Position numbers and translations under genes: made by a program
In this document: piece by piece, positions 1-7,110 of the stretch
Layout: every line of letters begins with the position of its first letter
Numbering within the stretch: the stretch's first letter is position 1
Notes under the pieces: model-generated
The model's input: the letters and a program-made list of their open reading frames with translations, nothing else
Databases searched by the model: none
What the model was told of the DNA's origin: nothing
Assembly: GCA_023392185.1 (NCBI GenBank)
Contig: JAEVZP010000028.1
Span: 1 to 37,942, forward strand
Direction: 5' to 3'
Origin: Bacteroidota bacterium
GTDB lineage: Bacteria; Bacteroidota; Bacteroidia; Chitinophagales; Chitinophagaceae
Length of the DNA: 37,942 nucleotides

Positions 1-520
1 TGGCCCCTCTTGCCTCCATTACCCGTTCCAGCACCCGGATGCAGCGCTGTGAGCCAATGGAAGAGGCTGCCTCTATGGCCAGCCCTTCCCGGCTGCCCTC
101 GTCCATCACGTTCAGCGTCCGCACCTTGCCGCCGCAGACCAGACTGTCGCTCATAAAGTCCAGCGCCCATACCTGATCGACCCTGGGCTGCTGTTCCAAT
201 GGCTGCCTGATCCGCTCCGGCAGTCTGCGCTTGCCTTTTCTCTTTCTCAGGTTCAGCTTCAGCAGCCGATAAACCCTATAGACTCTCTTTCGGTTGTCCG
301 GCCTTCCTTGTCGGCGAAGCATGGCATAGCACTTCCTAAAGCCGTATGACGGATATTGGGAGGCCAGCTGCTGCAAGGCAGCAATCAGCGCTGAATCGTC
401 TTTACGGCTTTTGTAGTAGTAGCCGCTTCTGGTAGTACCCATCAGTTTGCAGGCCCTGCTCACGCTCCATCCAAGTTCTTTCAACTCGCTTATAGCTTCA
501 TCCCGGCTGGCAGGGCCCAT
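1..520 (-). CDS. IS3-family transposase OrfB, partial (C-terminus off the window)
   Basis: About 173 codons are present. The N-terminal part contains the HTH_21-like segment (YPSYGFRK) typical of IS3 OrfB. It then enters the rve integrase core, where VWALDFMSD supplies the first aspartate of the DDE triad and RTLNVMDEGSREGLAIE follows as the usual second strand region. The second Asp and the Glu of the triad are beyond the edge, so activity cannot be judged. Its ATG at 520 is in the -1 frame relative to orfA and overlaps orfA by 31 bases. Production as an OrfAB fusion by -1 frameshifting on a run of seven A is the expected mode. Confidence 0.88.
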   Translation of the reverse strand, partial: MGPASRDEAISELKELGWSVSRACKLMGTTRSGYYYKSRKDDSALIAALQQLASQYPSYGFRKCYAMLRRQGRPDNRKRVYRVYRLLKLNLRKRKGKRRLPERIRQPLEQQPRVDQVWALDFMSDSLVCGGKVRTLNVMDEGSREGLAIEAASSIGSQRCIRVLERVMEARGA

Positions 521-783
521 CCTTTTTTTGCGAATAAATCTTTTAGGGCCTGCGTGTCCATGGCCAGTTCTGCATACATCCGTTTAAGCTTACTGTGCTC
601 TTCTTCCAACTCCTTGAGGCGCTTTACCTCCGAGGCTTCCATGCCGCCATATTTGCTCTTCCACTGGTAGAAAGTAGCCTCTGAGATGCCAAGACTGCGG
701 CAGATCTCTGCCACCTTCAGCCCGCCTTCCTGCTCTTTGAGCGCCTTGACGATCTGGCTCTCACTGAATCTTGATTTTCGCAT
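490..783 (-). CDS. IS3-family transposase OrfA
   Basis: OrfA is a short DNA-binding protein that recognises the element ends. The chosen start gives 97 residues beginning MRKSRFSESQIVKALKEQ, the canonical IS3 OrfA start. A longer in-frame version begins at 852 but would run through the terminal repeat. A helix-turn-helix of the HTH_Tnp_1 type covers roughly residues 5-55 (KVAEICRSLGISEATFYQWK), followed by a charged leucine-zipper-like coiled coil (VKRLKELEEEHSKLKRMYAEL) that mediates multimerisation in this family. The gene appears intact. Confidence 0.9.
   Translation of the reverse strand: MRKSRFSESQIVKALKEQEGGLKVAEICRSLGISEATFYQWKSKYGGMEASEVKRLKELEEEHSKLKRMYAELAMDTQALKDLFAKKGWALPAGMKL
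523..529 (-). promoter_or_regulatory. Programmed -1 frameshift site (A7) of the IS3 element
   Basis: On the coding strand the sequence is GCAAAAAAAGG, with the heptamer A AAA AAA in the orfA frame. A -1 slip here leads directly into the orfB frame. This is the standard IS3-family arrangement for making the OrfAB transposase. The downstream stimulatory structure was not examined. Confidence 0.75.
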
Positions 784-970
784 TTCCCTAATATTGAGTT
801 TTAAAGTTAGAAATGATTCTCTACTTTTAAACTGTCCGATTTTTAGGGGCACTGACAGTATGAATGCTCTCCCTCACTTCGGGAATTCACTGCAAGAAAA
901 TGCACGCGAAATCTTAATATTTACTCGACAACGGAATGACCCTCTTCAATTCTAGAAATCATCTTTGAGC

Positions 971-1001
971 TTGCATGGTTAATGAGATTCAAATATCTTC
1001 G
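971..1001 (+). promoter_or_regulatory. Candidate Bacteroidota promoter of the acyltransferase gene
   Basis: TTG at 971-973 and TATCTTCG at 994-1001 match the -33 (TTTG/TTG) and -7 (TAnnTTTG) elements with a 20-base spacing. The start codon at 1027 lies 25 bases beyond the -7 box. Confidence 0.45.
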
Positions 1002-1026
1002 CCGCAATTCAATTAAGTAAATATTA

Positions 1027-2196
1027 GTGTATCCTAAAAAATCCAGTTCTGCTGAAGCATCAAAGGTTATTTATCTGCCCGGTCTTAATGGAATTAGAGC
1101 AATAGCGGCCTTAGCTGTTGTTATATCTCACATCACACTGGGACTTGAAAGTTTCGGACTTGATAATAAGATATTCGGTACTGACATGGATGGGAATGCC
1201 AAAGGGCATTCCCTAGCCGGTTATGGCGTTACTATTTTTTTTACATTAAGTGGCTTCTTAATCACCTACTTGCTTTTAAAGGAGAAGGAATTCTCCGGCA
1301 GAGTAAAAATTAAAGATTTTTACATAAGACGAGCTTTACGAATCTGGCCACTATATTATCTATACTTATCCATATGCTTGATAACCATATTGGCTTTTGG
1401 ATTACAATTCATTCCGTCTTCTATCCCTTTTTACATTTTCCTTGCTGCTAACATCCCATTTATACTCGGTAAAACACTGCCCTTTCTTGCGCATTACTGG
1501 TCTCTGGGAGTTGAAGAACAATTCTATGTGTTCTTCCCACATTTAGCAAAGCTTCCAAATAAGAAGCTTTTTTATGTATCACTCTTAATGATAATTACTT
1601 TACTCCTTCTTAAAGCAATATTCTGGATATTAGATAGAAAATATCAGGTACATATTCCTTTTGTAGCTATTTCCGTAACACGCTTTCATAATATGCTGGT
1701 CGGCGTAGCCGGTGCCATTCTTTATTATTGGGGTAACAGAATTTTTCTACGCATTTCAACACATATCTTAACGCAGGCGCTGTCTTGGCTGTGCATCGCT
1801 TTACTTATTGTTAACAAATTTCACATTGCGTCTGTGATTGACGGAGAAATAATTTCTATGGTAGCCTTATTCTTGATTATGGGGCAAATAACCAAGAAGA
1901 ACAACATTCTGAATCTAGAAAATAAGCTCTTTGACCTTATCGGTAAAATCTCCTATGGTATTTACGTGATTCACCCGATAATCATCTTCTTTACTGCCCA
2001 GTTAATAGGCCGTCTTGAAGACAAGGTAGCTAACTACCTAATTGTTTATTCAATAATTACTGCGTTAACAATATTACTGGCGTACTTGAGCTATGAATAC
2101 TACGAAAAATTGTTTTTAAAGCTTAAAAATAAATATACGACAATAAGAAGCGCCAGCACAAGCAGTTATGATACGAAAAGTATTGCTACACAATAA
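1027..2196 (+). CDS. Membrane O-acyltransferase, acyltransferase-3 family
   Basis: A 389-residue polytopic membrane protein of the Acyl_transf_3 (OafA/NodX) family. These proteins transfer acetyl or other acyl groups onto sugars of surface polysaccharides. Visible signatures are YLPGLNGIRAIAALAVVISH near residues 16-35 with the conserved His, FFTLSGFLITYLLL near 75-90, FYIRRALRIWPLYYLYL near 100-115, and HYWSLGVEEQFY near 155-167. About ten hydrophobic segments follow to the C-terminus, which ends in a short charged tail. No extracellular SGNH domain is present. The start is a GTG directly after an in-frame stop; no ATG fits the conserved N-terminus. Base composition is clearly more AT-rich than the genes to its right and the gene sits next to an IS, so horizontal acquisition is likely. 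The acyl donor and acceptor cannot be told. Confidence 0.9.
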   Translation: MYPKKSSSAEASKVIYLPGLNGIRAIAALAVVISHITLGLESFGLDNKIFGTDMDGNAKGHSLAGYGVTIFFTLSGFLITYLLLKEKEFSGRVKIKDFYIRRALRIWPLYYLYLSICLITILAFGLQFIPSSIPFYIFLAANIPFILGKTLPFLAHYWSLGVEEQFYVFFPHLAKLPNKKLFYVSLLMIITLLLLKAIFWILDRKYQVHIPFVAISVTRFHNMLVGVAGAILYYWGNRIFLRISTHILTQALSWLCIALLIVNKFHIASVIDGEIISMVALFLIMGQITKKNNILNLENKLFDLIGKISYGIYVIHPIIIFFTAQLIGRLEDKVANYLIVYSIITALTILLAYLSYEYYEKLFLKLKNKYTTIRSASTSSYDTKSIATQ

Positions 2197-2366
2197 AAAG
2201 GCATCCCTCAACAAGCCGGCGACTCTCGTTCGGCGAAATTGTTCTTACTACACAAACAAAATGCTTTAGCCTGTTTCGGTAATGGGCCGTCGCACATGCA
2301 TGCTCCAAGAATCTTGGAACATAATGCACTCTACTTTAAGCAACTCACTCTCAAGCAATAATAGCC
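2197..2366. other. Convergent intergenic gap, small hairpin
   Basis: This lies between two converging genes. The only structure seen is the palindrome TCCAAGAATCTTGGA at 2304-2318. Short U-runs are lacking, so termination here is uncertain. The change from AT-rich acyltransferase DNA to GC-richer DNA falls in this gap. Confidence 0.5.
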
Positions 2367-3137
2367 CTACCCTTTCACTTTCACCACCCGCACTTTCCAG
2401 GCTTCCGGGCCTTGCTCCAGATATTGCCAGCGGAACGGTTCCTTGCTTTCGGCTTCCATCTGATAATACAGCGGTTTAGGATCGTGGTCGTTGATAAATT
2501 CAAAGGCCTCGCCGGGTCGGATATCGGCAAATGCTTTATAGAACATTTCGTGGCGCTCGGTAGGCGGATACGGGCGGATATCGAAGGTGTTGACCACCGA
2601 AAACCCTTCGTCGCCCAGGCCACTTTGGTCTTCCTTGCGGATGTGAACGATATAAGCATCCGGCACTTCTTTGCGATAGGTCCACTGATGACGGCCGCCA
2701 AATTTGGCTTTGAAGATGGCTTCGATTTCGGTGGAGCGCGTGTCGGCAATGAGCTCCATTACAGTGCCTTGTTCCATCATGCCATAACGGTGAAACACCA
2801 CCTGCTTCCAGTCTTTCGGATCGACGCGGCGCAGGTCAATCAACGTAGAAACGCCCTCCGTCAACTGGCCCTGGGAGGCTTCCGTGCGGGTTACTTTCAC
2901 TTTCCACTCGCGACCGCCTTTATGGAGGTATTCCCAGCCTACGACATCGCCATGAATGGATTTGAATTCATAATACAGGGGAATCGGGTCGTGATCGTTG
3001 ATGAATACAAAGCTGTCGGCCACGGGCAGCTCGCCAAATATTTTGAGGAGCAACTCATGCCGCTGAATGGGCACCAGCACGCGCACATCCAGTTCACCGG
3101 CAGGCGTTATTTCGGGTTGCAGAACTTCGGAGTTCAT
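2367..3137 (-). CDS. Protein with tandem DUF2249 (TusA-like) modules
   Basis: A 256-residue soluble protein with no signal peptide or membrane segment. The N-terminal module (about 16-85) and C-terminal module (about 183-256) are clear DUF2249 domains: each begins with a basic RHE segment and carries FINDHDP followed by PLYY, then a W-x-Y strand and WKV/WKVRV. The middle (about 95-175) is a divergent third copy by pattern: DLRRVDPKDWKQ, then LIADTRS in place of FINDHDP, then HQWTYRKE and AYIVHIRK. DUF2249 has a TusA/SirA-like fold and often accompanies redox, nitric-oxide or respiratory genes, but its biochemical role is unsettled. No cysteine resembling the TusA active site is evident. Neighbours give no pathway clue. 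It is transcribed alone from a promoter at about 3165. Confidence 0.85.
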   Translation of the reverse strand: MNSEVLQPEITPAGELDVRVLVPIQRHELLLKIFGELPVADSFVFINDHDPIPLYYEFKSIHGDVVGWEYLHKGGREWKVKVTRTEASQGQLTEGVSTLIDLRRVDPKDWKQVVFHRYGMMEQGTVMELIADTRSTEIEAIFKAKFGGRHQWTYRKEVPDAYIVHIRKEDQSGLGDEGFSVVNTFDIRPYPPTERHEMFYKAFADIRPGEAFEFINDHDPKPLYYQMEAESKEPFRWQYLEQGPEAWKVRVVKVKG

Positions 3138-3160
3138 AATATAAATATTTTAAAACGAAC

Positions 3161-3168
3161 CAAAGGTA
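3161..3168 (-). promoter_or_regulatory. -7 promoter element of the DUF2249 gene
   Basis: Read on the minus strand this is TACCTTTG, a perfect match to the Bacteroidota TAnnTTTG element, 23 bases upstream of the ATG. A TTTG lies further upstream, but at 25 bases it is wider than the usual spacing. Confidence 0.55.
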
Positions 3169-3208
3169 TCCGGCCGCCCGGGCACGCTGTTTTCAAAAAC
3201 GGGAAAAA

Positions 3209-3220
3209 GTATTTAAATAC
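3209..3220. promoter_or_regulatory. Perfect 12-base palindrome GTATTTAAATAC, possible operator
   Basis: The palindrome is centred about 60 bases upstream of the predicted transcription start of the DUF2249 gene, a position used by class I activators of the Crp/Fnr type. It does not match a known consensus, so the role is inferred from position and symmetry only. Confidence 0.3.
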
Positions 3221-3465
3221 CTCTACTCATCTGCTAAGCATCTTATGAGGTGAATGATTGGAGAACGAAATGCGAACAGCCGATTTTGGCATTATTTCCG
3301 GAAAGTGCCGGGCGGTATCGGCAGTTGGGCCGGGCTTAACTTTAAGGGTCAAAATGCTGTTTCCCCTGCGAACACCCTTTCTGCCCCTATGAAGAAGGGC
3401 CTTCGGAACTATAATTTCCGGATCATTAGGCCCGGTTTTCTCTGTGCTGCCTTATTTCACTACCT

Positions 3466-4008
3466 ATGCAACTGAATACCCAAACCGTCCTCGAAAACGA
3501 CCGCGCGATCCTTTTCCCTTTACAGGAAAGCGATTTTGAAAGCCTTTATGCCGTGGCTTCCGACCCGAAGATCTGGGAGCAACACCCCAATCCGGACCGC
3601 TGGAAAAAGGACATTTTCCGGAATTTCTTCACCGGTGCGCTGCAAAGCAAGGGCGCTTATAAGATTATCGACAAACGCACCGGCGCAGTAGCCGGCAGCA
3701 CCCGCATCTACGACCTGAGCACGGCCGACAACAGCATCCTGATTGGCTACACGTTTTACGGAACGGAGTATTGGGGAACGGGCCTGAACAAATCTGTTAA
3801 AACCCTGCTGCTCGATTTTCTTTTCAAAACCGTCTCGCGGGTCGATTTTCATATCGGCGCAACCAATACCCGCTCGCAGATGGCTATTGAACGGCTGGGC
3901 GCACGCAAGGTTGGCGAAGCCGAAATTGCTTATTTTGGCGAGCCGGCGCGACTGAATTTTATCTACAGCATCGATAAAGAAACCTGGCTGGCCGGCAGCC
4001 AGGTTTGA
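3466..4008 (+). CDS. GNAT-family N-acetyltransferase (RimJ/RimL-like)
   Basis: A 180-residue cytoplasmic acetyl-CoA-dependent acetyltransferase of the Acetyltransf_3 type. The N-terminal strand and helix pattern (ILFPLQESDFESLYAVASDP) is characteristic of RimL-like enzymes. The acetyl-CoA loop appears as EYWGTGLNKSVKTLLLDFLF at about 104-124, and NTRSQMAIERLGARKVGE at about 133-150 is the usual C-terminal motif B. The length is typical. The substrate may be a protein N-terminus, an antibiotic or a small amine and cannot be inferred. The last codons also form a strong hairpin (3981-4005) that may terminate the converging lpxK transcript. Confidence 0.88.
   Translation: MQLNTQTVLENDRAILFPLQESDFESLYAVASDPKIWEQHPNPDRWKKDIFRNFFTGALQSKGAYKIIDKRTGAVAGSTRIYDLSTADNSILIGYTFYGTEYWGTGLNKSVKTLLLDFLFKTVSRVDFHIGATNTRSQMAIERLGARKVGEAEIAYFGEPARLNFIYSIDKETWLAGSQV
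3981..4005 (-). terminator. Hairpin within the 3' end of the GNAT gene, likely lpxK terminator
   Basis: AACCTGGCTG and CAGCCAGGTT form a perfect 10-base stem with loop GCCGG. On the minus strand the stem is followed by TTCTTTAT, so it suits the leftward lpxK transcript. On the plus strand it ends exactly before the stop codon and has no U-run. Confidence 0.55.
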
Positions 4009-4033
4009 AGCCCCTGCGCTGATAAATGAGGTC

Positions 4034-4056
4034 GGGTAGCTGCGCCTGAGCTACCC
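4034..4056. terminator. Second hairpin in the convergent GNAT/lpxK gap
   Basis: GGGTAGCT and AGCTACCC pair across a seven-base loop. There is no clear U-run on either side. It could assist termination of either converging gene, or be a short dispersed repeat. Confidence 0.4.
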
Positions 4057-4080
4057 AGACACAGCACGAATGCATGATTG

Positions 4081-5229
4081 TTACGGATAATACTCCGGTA
4101 GGTTTTCCGGTGTTTCCGGCGGCTCCGGGTATCCGAAGAAAGCCCGGTTTTCGGCCACCTCAGCGTCCACATAGGAAAGAATGGCTTCGTCGAAAACCGC
4201 GCCGTTGTCAAACAGAAACCGCACCTGAATCGGCAATACCGCTACCCTCCAGCCGTCGCGCTCCAGACGTTGGCGGTGGAGCAACAGGCGGGCAGCATCT
4301 TTCTGGGTGGTAACGATGATTTTTTCCGGAACCTGCCAGTTGCGCAGTGTGCTTTCGATCTCGTCCAGATCTCTGGAAACAAAATAATGGTGATCGGGAT
4401 AAGAAAGCAAATGCGTGGCCTCCGCCAGCGAGGCAACATAAGCTTCTAAAGGCGCAGGCTTGGCAATACCAGCTACTACGAGGGTGCTTTTCCCCTTTAA
4501 ATCCACCGGATTTCCGGAAAAAAGATCATACGCAACGCCGTATTCAATGGTGGAAAACAAAACCGTTTGGTGCGCCTTCGGAGCAATTTTCTGCCGCATC
4601 ACCTCCGCCGCTGCCGCCGATAAATCGGGCGGACATTTAGATACGATGATGATATGCGCCCGTTCGTAGGCCTTCCGGCTTTCGCGCAGCGTGCCGTAGG
4701 GCAGGATAAAATCTTCGTAGAACGGCTTGGCAAAATCGGTGATCAGCACAGCCCGGCCCGGCTTCACGCTGCGGTGCTGAAAGGCGTCATCCAGCAACAC
4801 CACCTCCACCTCGGGGCACTTTTGCAACAAGGCCGGAATGCCGGTCATCCGCTCCTCGGCCACGCTCACCGCAATTTGGGGAAACGCAAGGTGGTATTGC
4901 ATGGGTTCGTCGCCAATGCGCAGGGCGTTGGTGTCGGCGTCGGCGAGCTGAAAACCGCTCGTATGGCGCTTATAGCCCCGGCTCATGGTGGCCACGCGGT
5001 AGCGGTCTTTGAGCAGGCGAATGAGGTATTCTACATGCGGCGTTTTGCCCGTACCGCCCACCGAGAGATTGCCCACTACAATCACCGGTGTACTAAACGA
5101 AACGGCAGAGAAAAAGCCGCCGTCGTAGAGCCGGTTGCGCAACCACACCACCGCCCCGTAGAGCAAGGCCAGCGGATACAGCAGAATGCGCACAAGGCTA
5201 AAAGCGTGGTAGAGGGCGTTGCGGGACAT
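4081..5229 (-). CDS. lpxK: Tetraacyldisaccharide 4'-kinase
   Basis: LpxK phosphorylates the 4' position of the lipid A disaccharide precursor to give lipid IVA at the inner face of the cytoplasmic membrane. The 382-residue protein has an N-terminal hydrophobic segment (about 10-30) that anchors it. The variant Walker A GNLSVGGTGKTP is at about 53-64, followed by ATMSRGYKR and LLDDAFQHRSV, the family's conserved acidic/His motif. The C-terminal half contains VVAGIAKPAPLE and YPDHHYF, also characteristic. The ATG at 5229 is preferred over a GTG at 5247 because a TAnnTTGC promoter element overlaps the latter. Length is slightly above that of enterobacterial LpxK, as usual in Bacteroidota. It is a single gene, not linked to other lipid A genes here. 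Confidence 0.95.
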   Translation of the reverse strand: MSRNALYHAFSLVRILLYPLALLYGAVVWLRNRLYDGGFFSAVSFSTPVIVVGNLSVGGTGKTPHVEYLIRLLKDRYRVATMSRGYKRHTSGFQLADADTNALRIGDEPMQYHLAFPQIAVSVAEERMTGIPALLQKCPEVEVVLLDDAFQHRSVKPGRAVLITDFAKPFYEDFILPYGTLRESRKAYERAHIIIVSKCPPDLSAAAAEVMRQKIAPKAHQTVLFSTIEYGVAYDLFSGNPVDLKGKSTLVVAGIAKPAPLEAYVASLAEATHLLSYPDHHYFVSRDLDEIESTLRNWQVPEKIIVTTQKDAARLLLHRQRLERDGWRVAVLPIQVRFLFDNGAVFDEAILSYVDAEVAENRAFFGYPEPPETPENLPEYYP

Positions 5230-5236
5230 GGAAGGG

Positions 5237-5244
5237 GCAAGGTA
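5237..5244 (-). promoter_or_regulatory. Candidate -7 element of lpxK
   Basis: TACCTTGC on the minus strand is one base off TAnnTTTG and only seven bases before the ATG at 5229, implying a very short or leaderless transcript. It directly follows the small-hairpin array. Confidence 0.35.
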
Positions 5245-5245
5245 C

Positions 5246-5317
5246 ACACTTCGTGTTGTTGGAGCTGCGCCTGGACGCTTCGCGTTGGAAGCCCTTCGGG
5301 CTGTTGGAGCCTCCGGC
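5246..5317 (-). repeat. Array of four to five mini-hairpins with GAA triloops
   Basis: Read on the minus strand the array is GCC-GGA-GGC, GCCC-GAA-GGGC, ACGC-GAA-GCGT, a weak GC-GCA-GC, and ACAC-GAA-GTGT. They are separated by short linkers, two of which are TCCAACA and one TTCCA. Stem sequences differ while stem length (four pairs), the GAA loop and the linker are kept, so the structure rather than the sequence repeats. It lies between the terminator of the upstream gene and the lpxK promoter. Confidence 0.7.
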
Positions 5318-5382
5318 GTGGGTTGGATAGGCTCTAAAATCCTGCAATACTCGAATATTGGATGCTATTTCCCCAAAAAGAA

Positions 5383-5409
5383 ACGTCTCCCGAAGGCTTC
5401 GGGAGACGT
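5383..5409 (-). terminator. Rho-independent terminator of the 5428-7086 gene
   Basis: A 12-base perfect stem, ACGTCTCCCGAA with TTCGGGAGACGT, has a three-base loop. On the minus strand it is followed by TTCTTTTTGG. It lies 18 bases beyond the stop codon of the T9SS cargo gene. Confidence 0.9.
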
Positions 5410-5427
5410 CTTTATTCAGGTGCGAGT

Positions 5428-7086
5428 TTACTGCTTTACCAGCCTTATTTGCACCGGTGGCTTGTCGCCTACCAGCACCCGAATGATATAGACACCGGGA
5501 ACAAACGCTTCTACGTTGATCTCGGTGCGCGATTGGGCAACGGTGCCGCTGCCTGCGCAGGTGCCTTTCATGTCTATGATGTCATAGCGGCTGCCGGGCG
5601 GGACGCCTTCCAAAACCACCCGGTGGCTGGCCGGATTGGGATACAGAACGACTTGTTCGTAGGCTTCCGTAGTGGCAACCGCTGTTGGGTTGTAGTGCCA
5701 GACGGTATCGGCGATTTCGCAGCCCGGTTGCATACAGCCAAAGCTATCGGTTTGCATGATCCAGCCATAGGTGCCTACCGTATCAATCAGACCAGGTACA
5801 AGCGTCTTAAACTCCATAGAGCCGAAGTGCACCAGCGTATTGTAAGGACTGCGCACCGTACCTCCCATATAAGGGTTTCCGTACCCTCGGTATAGGTCGT
5901 AGGTTCGTTTTGACTTGATACGTCCGTTGCTGTCGGTTATCAAAAGCATCGGAACAAAATTGGTATCAAGTTGGTGCCCCTGAATAAAAAGGTTTTTGTG
6001 CTGATCTACGAATAAAGACGCCGGGGCTGAATATCGGTCACCTGAATCGGTAGGTGAGGAAATCCATTCTGCATATGTTTTAAGCCACATAGTGTCTCCC
6101 TGTGCATTAGCCCTCCCATAAGCATAAACCGCATTATAATTGTAAGGGTCGCCGCTGGGAGGCTTTGTGTTGGCCATGTAAGTAAAGTAATAACCGCCGT
6201 CGTCTAAAGGTAATAGGTCTGGAATATCCATACTTAGATAGCTATAAACAGTTGAGTTATACGGATAGCGACGGCTCCATAGGAAGTTGCCCGAAGAGTC
6301 GAATTTGGCAAAGAAGTGACCAAAAGAAGGTACAATACCGGTGCTGGCAAGACCGCAGATTAAAATACCTCCGTCGGCAGCGCGTGCTATCTTGAATGGA
6401 TTGACCGGCAAGTTAGCTGTAGGAAAATAAGTTTTTTCCCATAGGATATTGCCAATAGAGTCATACTTTACCAGGTAAAGTTTATGAGAATTTGCTAAGT
6501 AACGTCTCTGCGATAGGCTATAAGTTCTGTCAGCACTCCCCCATACCCCGGCAGCCAGTATGCTTTGGTCAGGCATCCCGGTAGCACATAGAAGGGTGCG
6601 GTCATGTAAAGAATCCAAGTGTTTTACCAACCGGAGGCTATCGCCGGATTTATTTATAAAAAATAAAAAGGGCTGATCAACCCATGCAGAGTCCCGAAAA
6701 GTGGTATCTGCATCTATCCCCAATATAGTGAAGCCATCTTTTGTCACAATAGCAGGGCTTTTTGAGTTGATATAATTCAGAAAACCGGGCGAGCGGTACC
6801 ATTTTTTCCAGAGTAAGGAACCAGTATAATCATATTTTGCAACTCCGATACTCCCATTAAGTTGATAGACATTTGCTGCAATTGAATCCGTTCCGACTAT
6901 ATTTCCAAAATAATAAATACCCGTAGAGTCAGGGATGATCTGTCTGCCAACGGTATGTTTGGGTCTGTGCCTCGATTGCCCTTCCCCGATGTCGAAGTAA
7001 GCATTGAATGTCTGAGGCGTCACCAGTTGCGCTTGGGCAGCTGCATAACAGAACAGGCAAAGCCAGAAAAACAAAGCCTTTTTCAT
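5428..7086 (-). CDS. T9SS-exported repeat protein (propeller-like), type A sorting domain
   Basis: A 552-residue secreted protein of unknown substrate. The N-terminus MKKALFFWLCLFCYAAAQAQ is a Sec signal peptide with cleavage after AQA. The body carries at least four copies of a K-x-D-x-x-G-x-x-x-W-x-K-x-Y pattern: KYDYTGSLLWKKWY, KYDSIGNILWEKTY, KFDSSGNFLWSRRY and a weaker GRANAQGDTMWLKTY. Such blades are common in beta-propeller proteins of Bacteroidota. The last 75 or so residues form a T9SS type A sorting domain (VVLYPNPASHRVVLEG, then YDIIDMKG, then GVYIIRV), implying outer-membrane passage by the Por machinery. It has its own promoter and is bracketed by two terminators. It is more AT-rich than lpxK and has no TTTCCGGAAA site. 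Confidence 0.9.
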   Translation of the reverse strand: MKKALFFWLCLFCYAAAQAQLVTPQTFNAYFDIGEGQSRHRPKHTVGRQIIPDSTGIYYFGNIVGTDSIAANVYQLNGSIGVAKYDYTGSLLWKKWYRSPGFLNYINSKSPAIVTKDGFTILGIDADTTFRDSAWVDQPFLFFINKSGDSLRLVKHLDSLHDRTLLCATGMPDQSILAAGVWGSADRTYSLSQRRYLANSHKLYLVKYDSIGNILWEKTYFPTANLPVNPFKIARAADGGILICGLASTGIVPSFGHFFAKFDSSGNFLWSRRYPYNSTVYSYLSMDIPDLLPLDDGGYYFTYMANTKPPSGDPYNYNAVYAYGRANAQGDTMWLKTYAEWISSPTDSGDRYSAPASLFVDQHKNLFIQGHQLDTNFVPMLLITDSNGRIKSKRTYDLYRGYGNPYMGGTVRSPYNTLVHFGSMEFKTLVPGLIDTVGTYGWIMQTDSFGCMQPGCEIADTVWHYNPTAVATTEAYEQVVLYPNPASHRVVLEGVPPGSRYDIIDMKGTCAGSGTVAQSRTEINVEAFVPGVYIIRVLVGDKPPVQIRLVKQ

Positions 7087-7100
7087 GGTAACAGTATTTT

Positions 7101-7108
7101 AAAAGGTA
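7101..7108 (-). promoter_or_regulatory. -7 element of the 5428-7086 gene
   Basis: TACCTTTT on the minus strand is close to TAnnTTTG and 15 bases before the ATG. It begins three bases after the stem of the upstream terminator, so the hairpin would occupy the -33 region. Confidence 0.45.
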
Positions 7109-7110
7109 AA

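Larger units (their letters stand above)
1..857 (-). mobile_element. IS3-family insertion sequence, truncated by the window edge
   Basis: This contains orfA and the 5' part of orfB of an IS3-family element, read leftwards. The outer boundary is placed at about 857, where the sequence read on the minus strand starts with TGTCAGTGCCCC, an arrangement typical of an IS3 terminal inverted repeat beginning with TG. The boundary is uncertain by several bases because the other end lies outside the window and no target duplication can be checked. Contig ends inside insertion sequences are typical of collapsed repeats. Confidence 0.85.
3138..3465. other. Divergent intergenic region between the DUF2249 and GNAT genes
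   Basis: These 328 bases hold the DUF2249 promoter, the GTATTTAAATAC palindrome and one TTTCCGGAAA palindrome at 3295-3304. Short open frames here have no recognisable product and show no start or composition support. Confidence 0.6.

Noticed and set aside
2412..3248. 278-codon open frame antisense to the DUF2249 gene
   Set aside because: It is entirely a shadow of the DUF2249 repeats; its own repeated residues come from the duplicated domain on the other strand.
5246..5317. CRISPR array
   Set aside because: Units are 9-11-base hairpins with varying stems and linkers of 4-7 bases. There are no constant repeats of 24-40 bases, no unique spacers and no cas genes.
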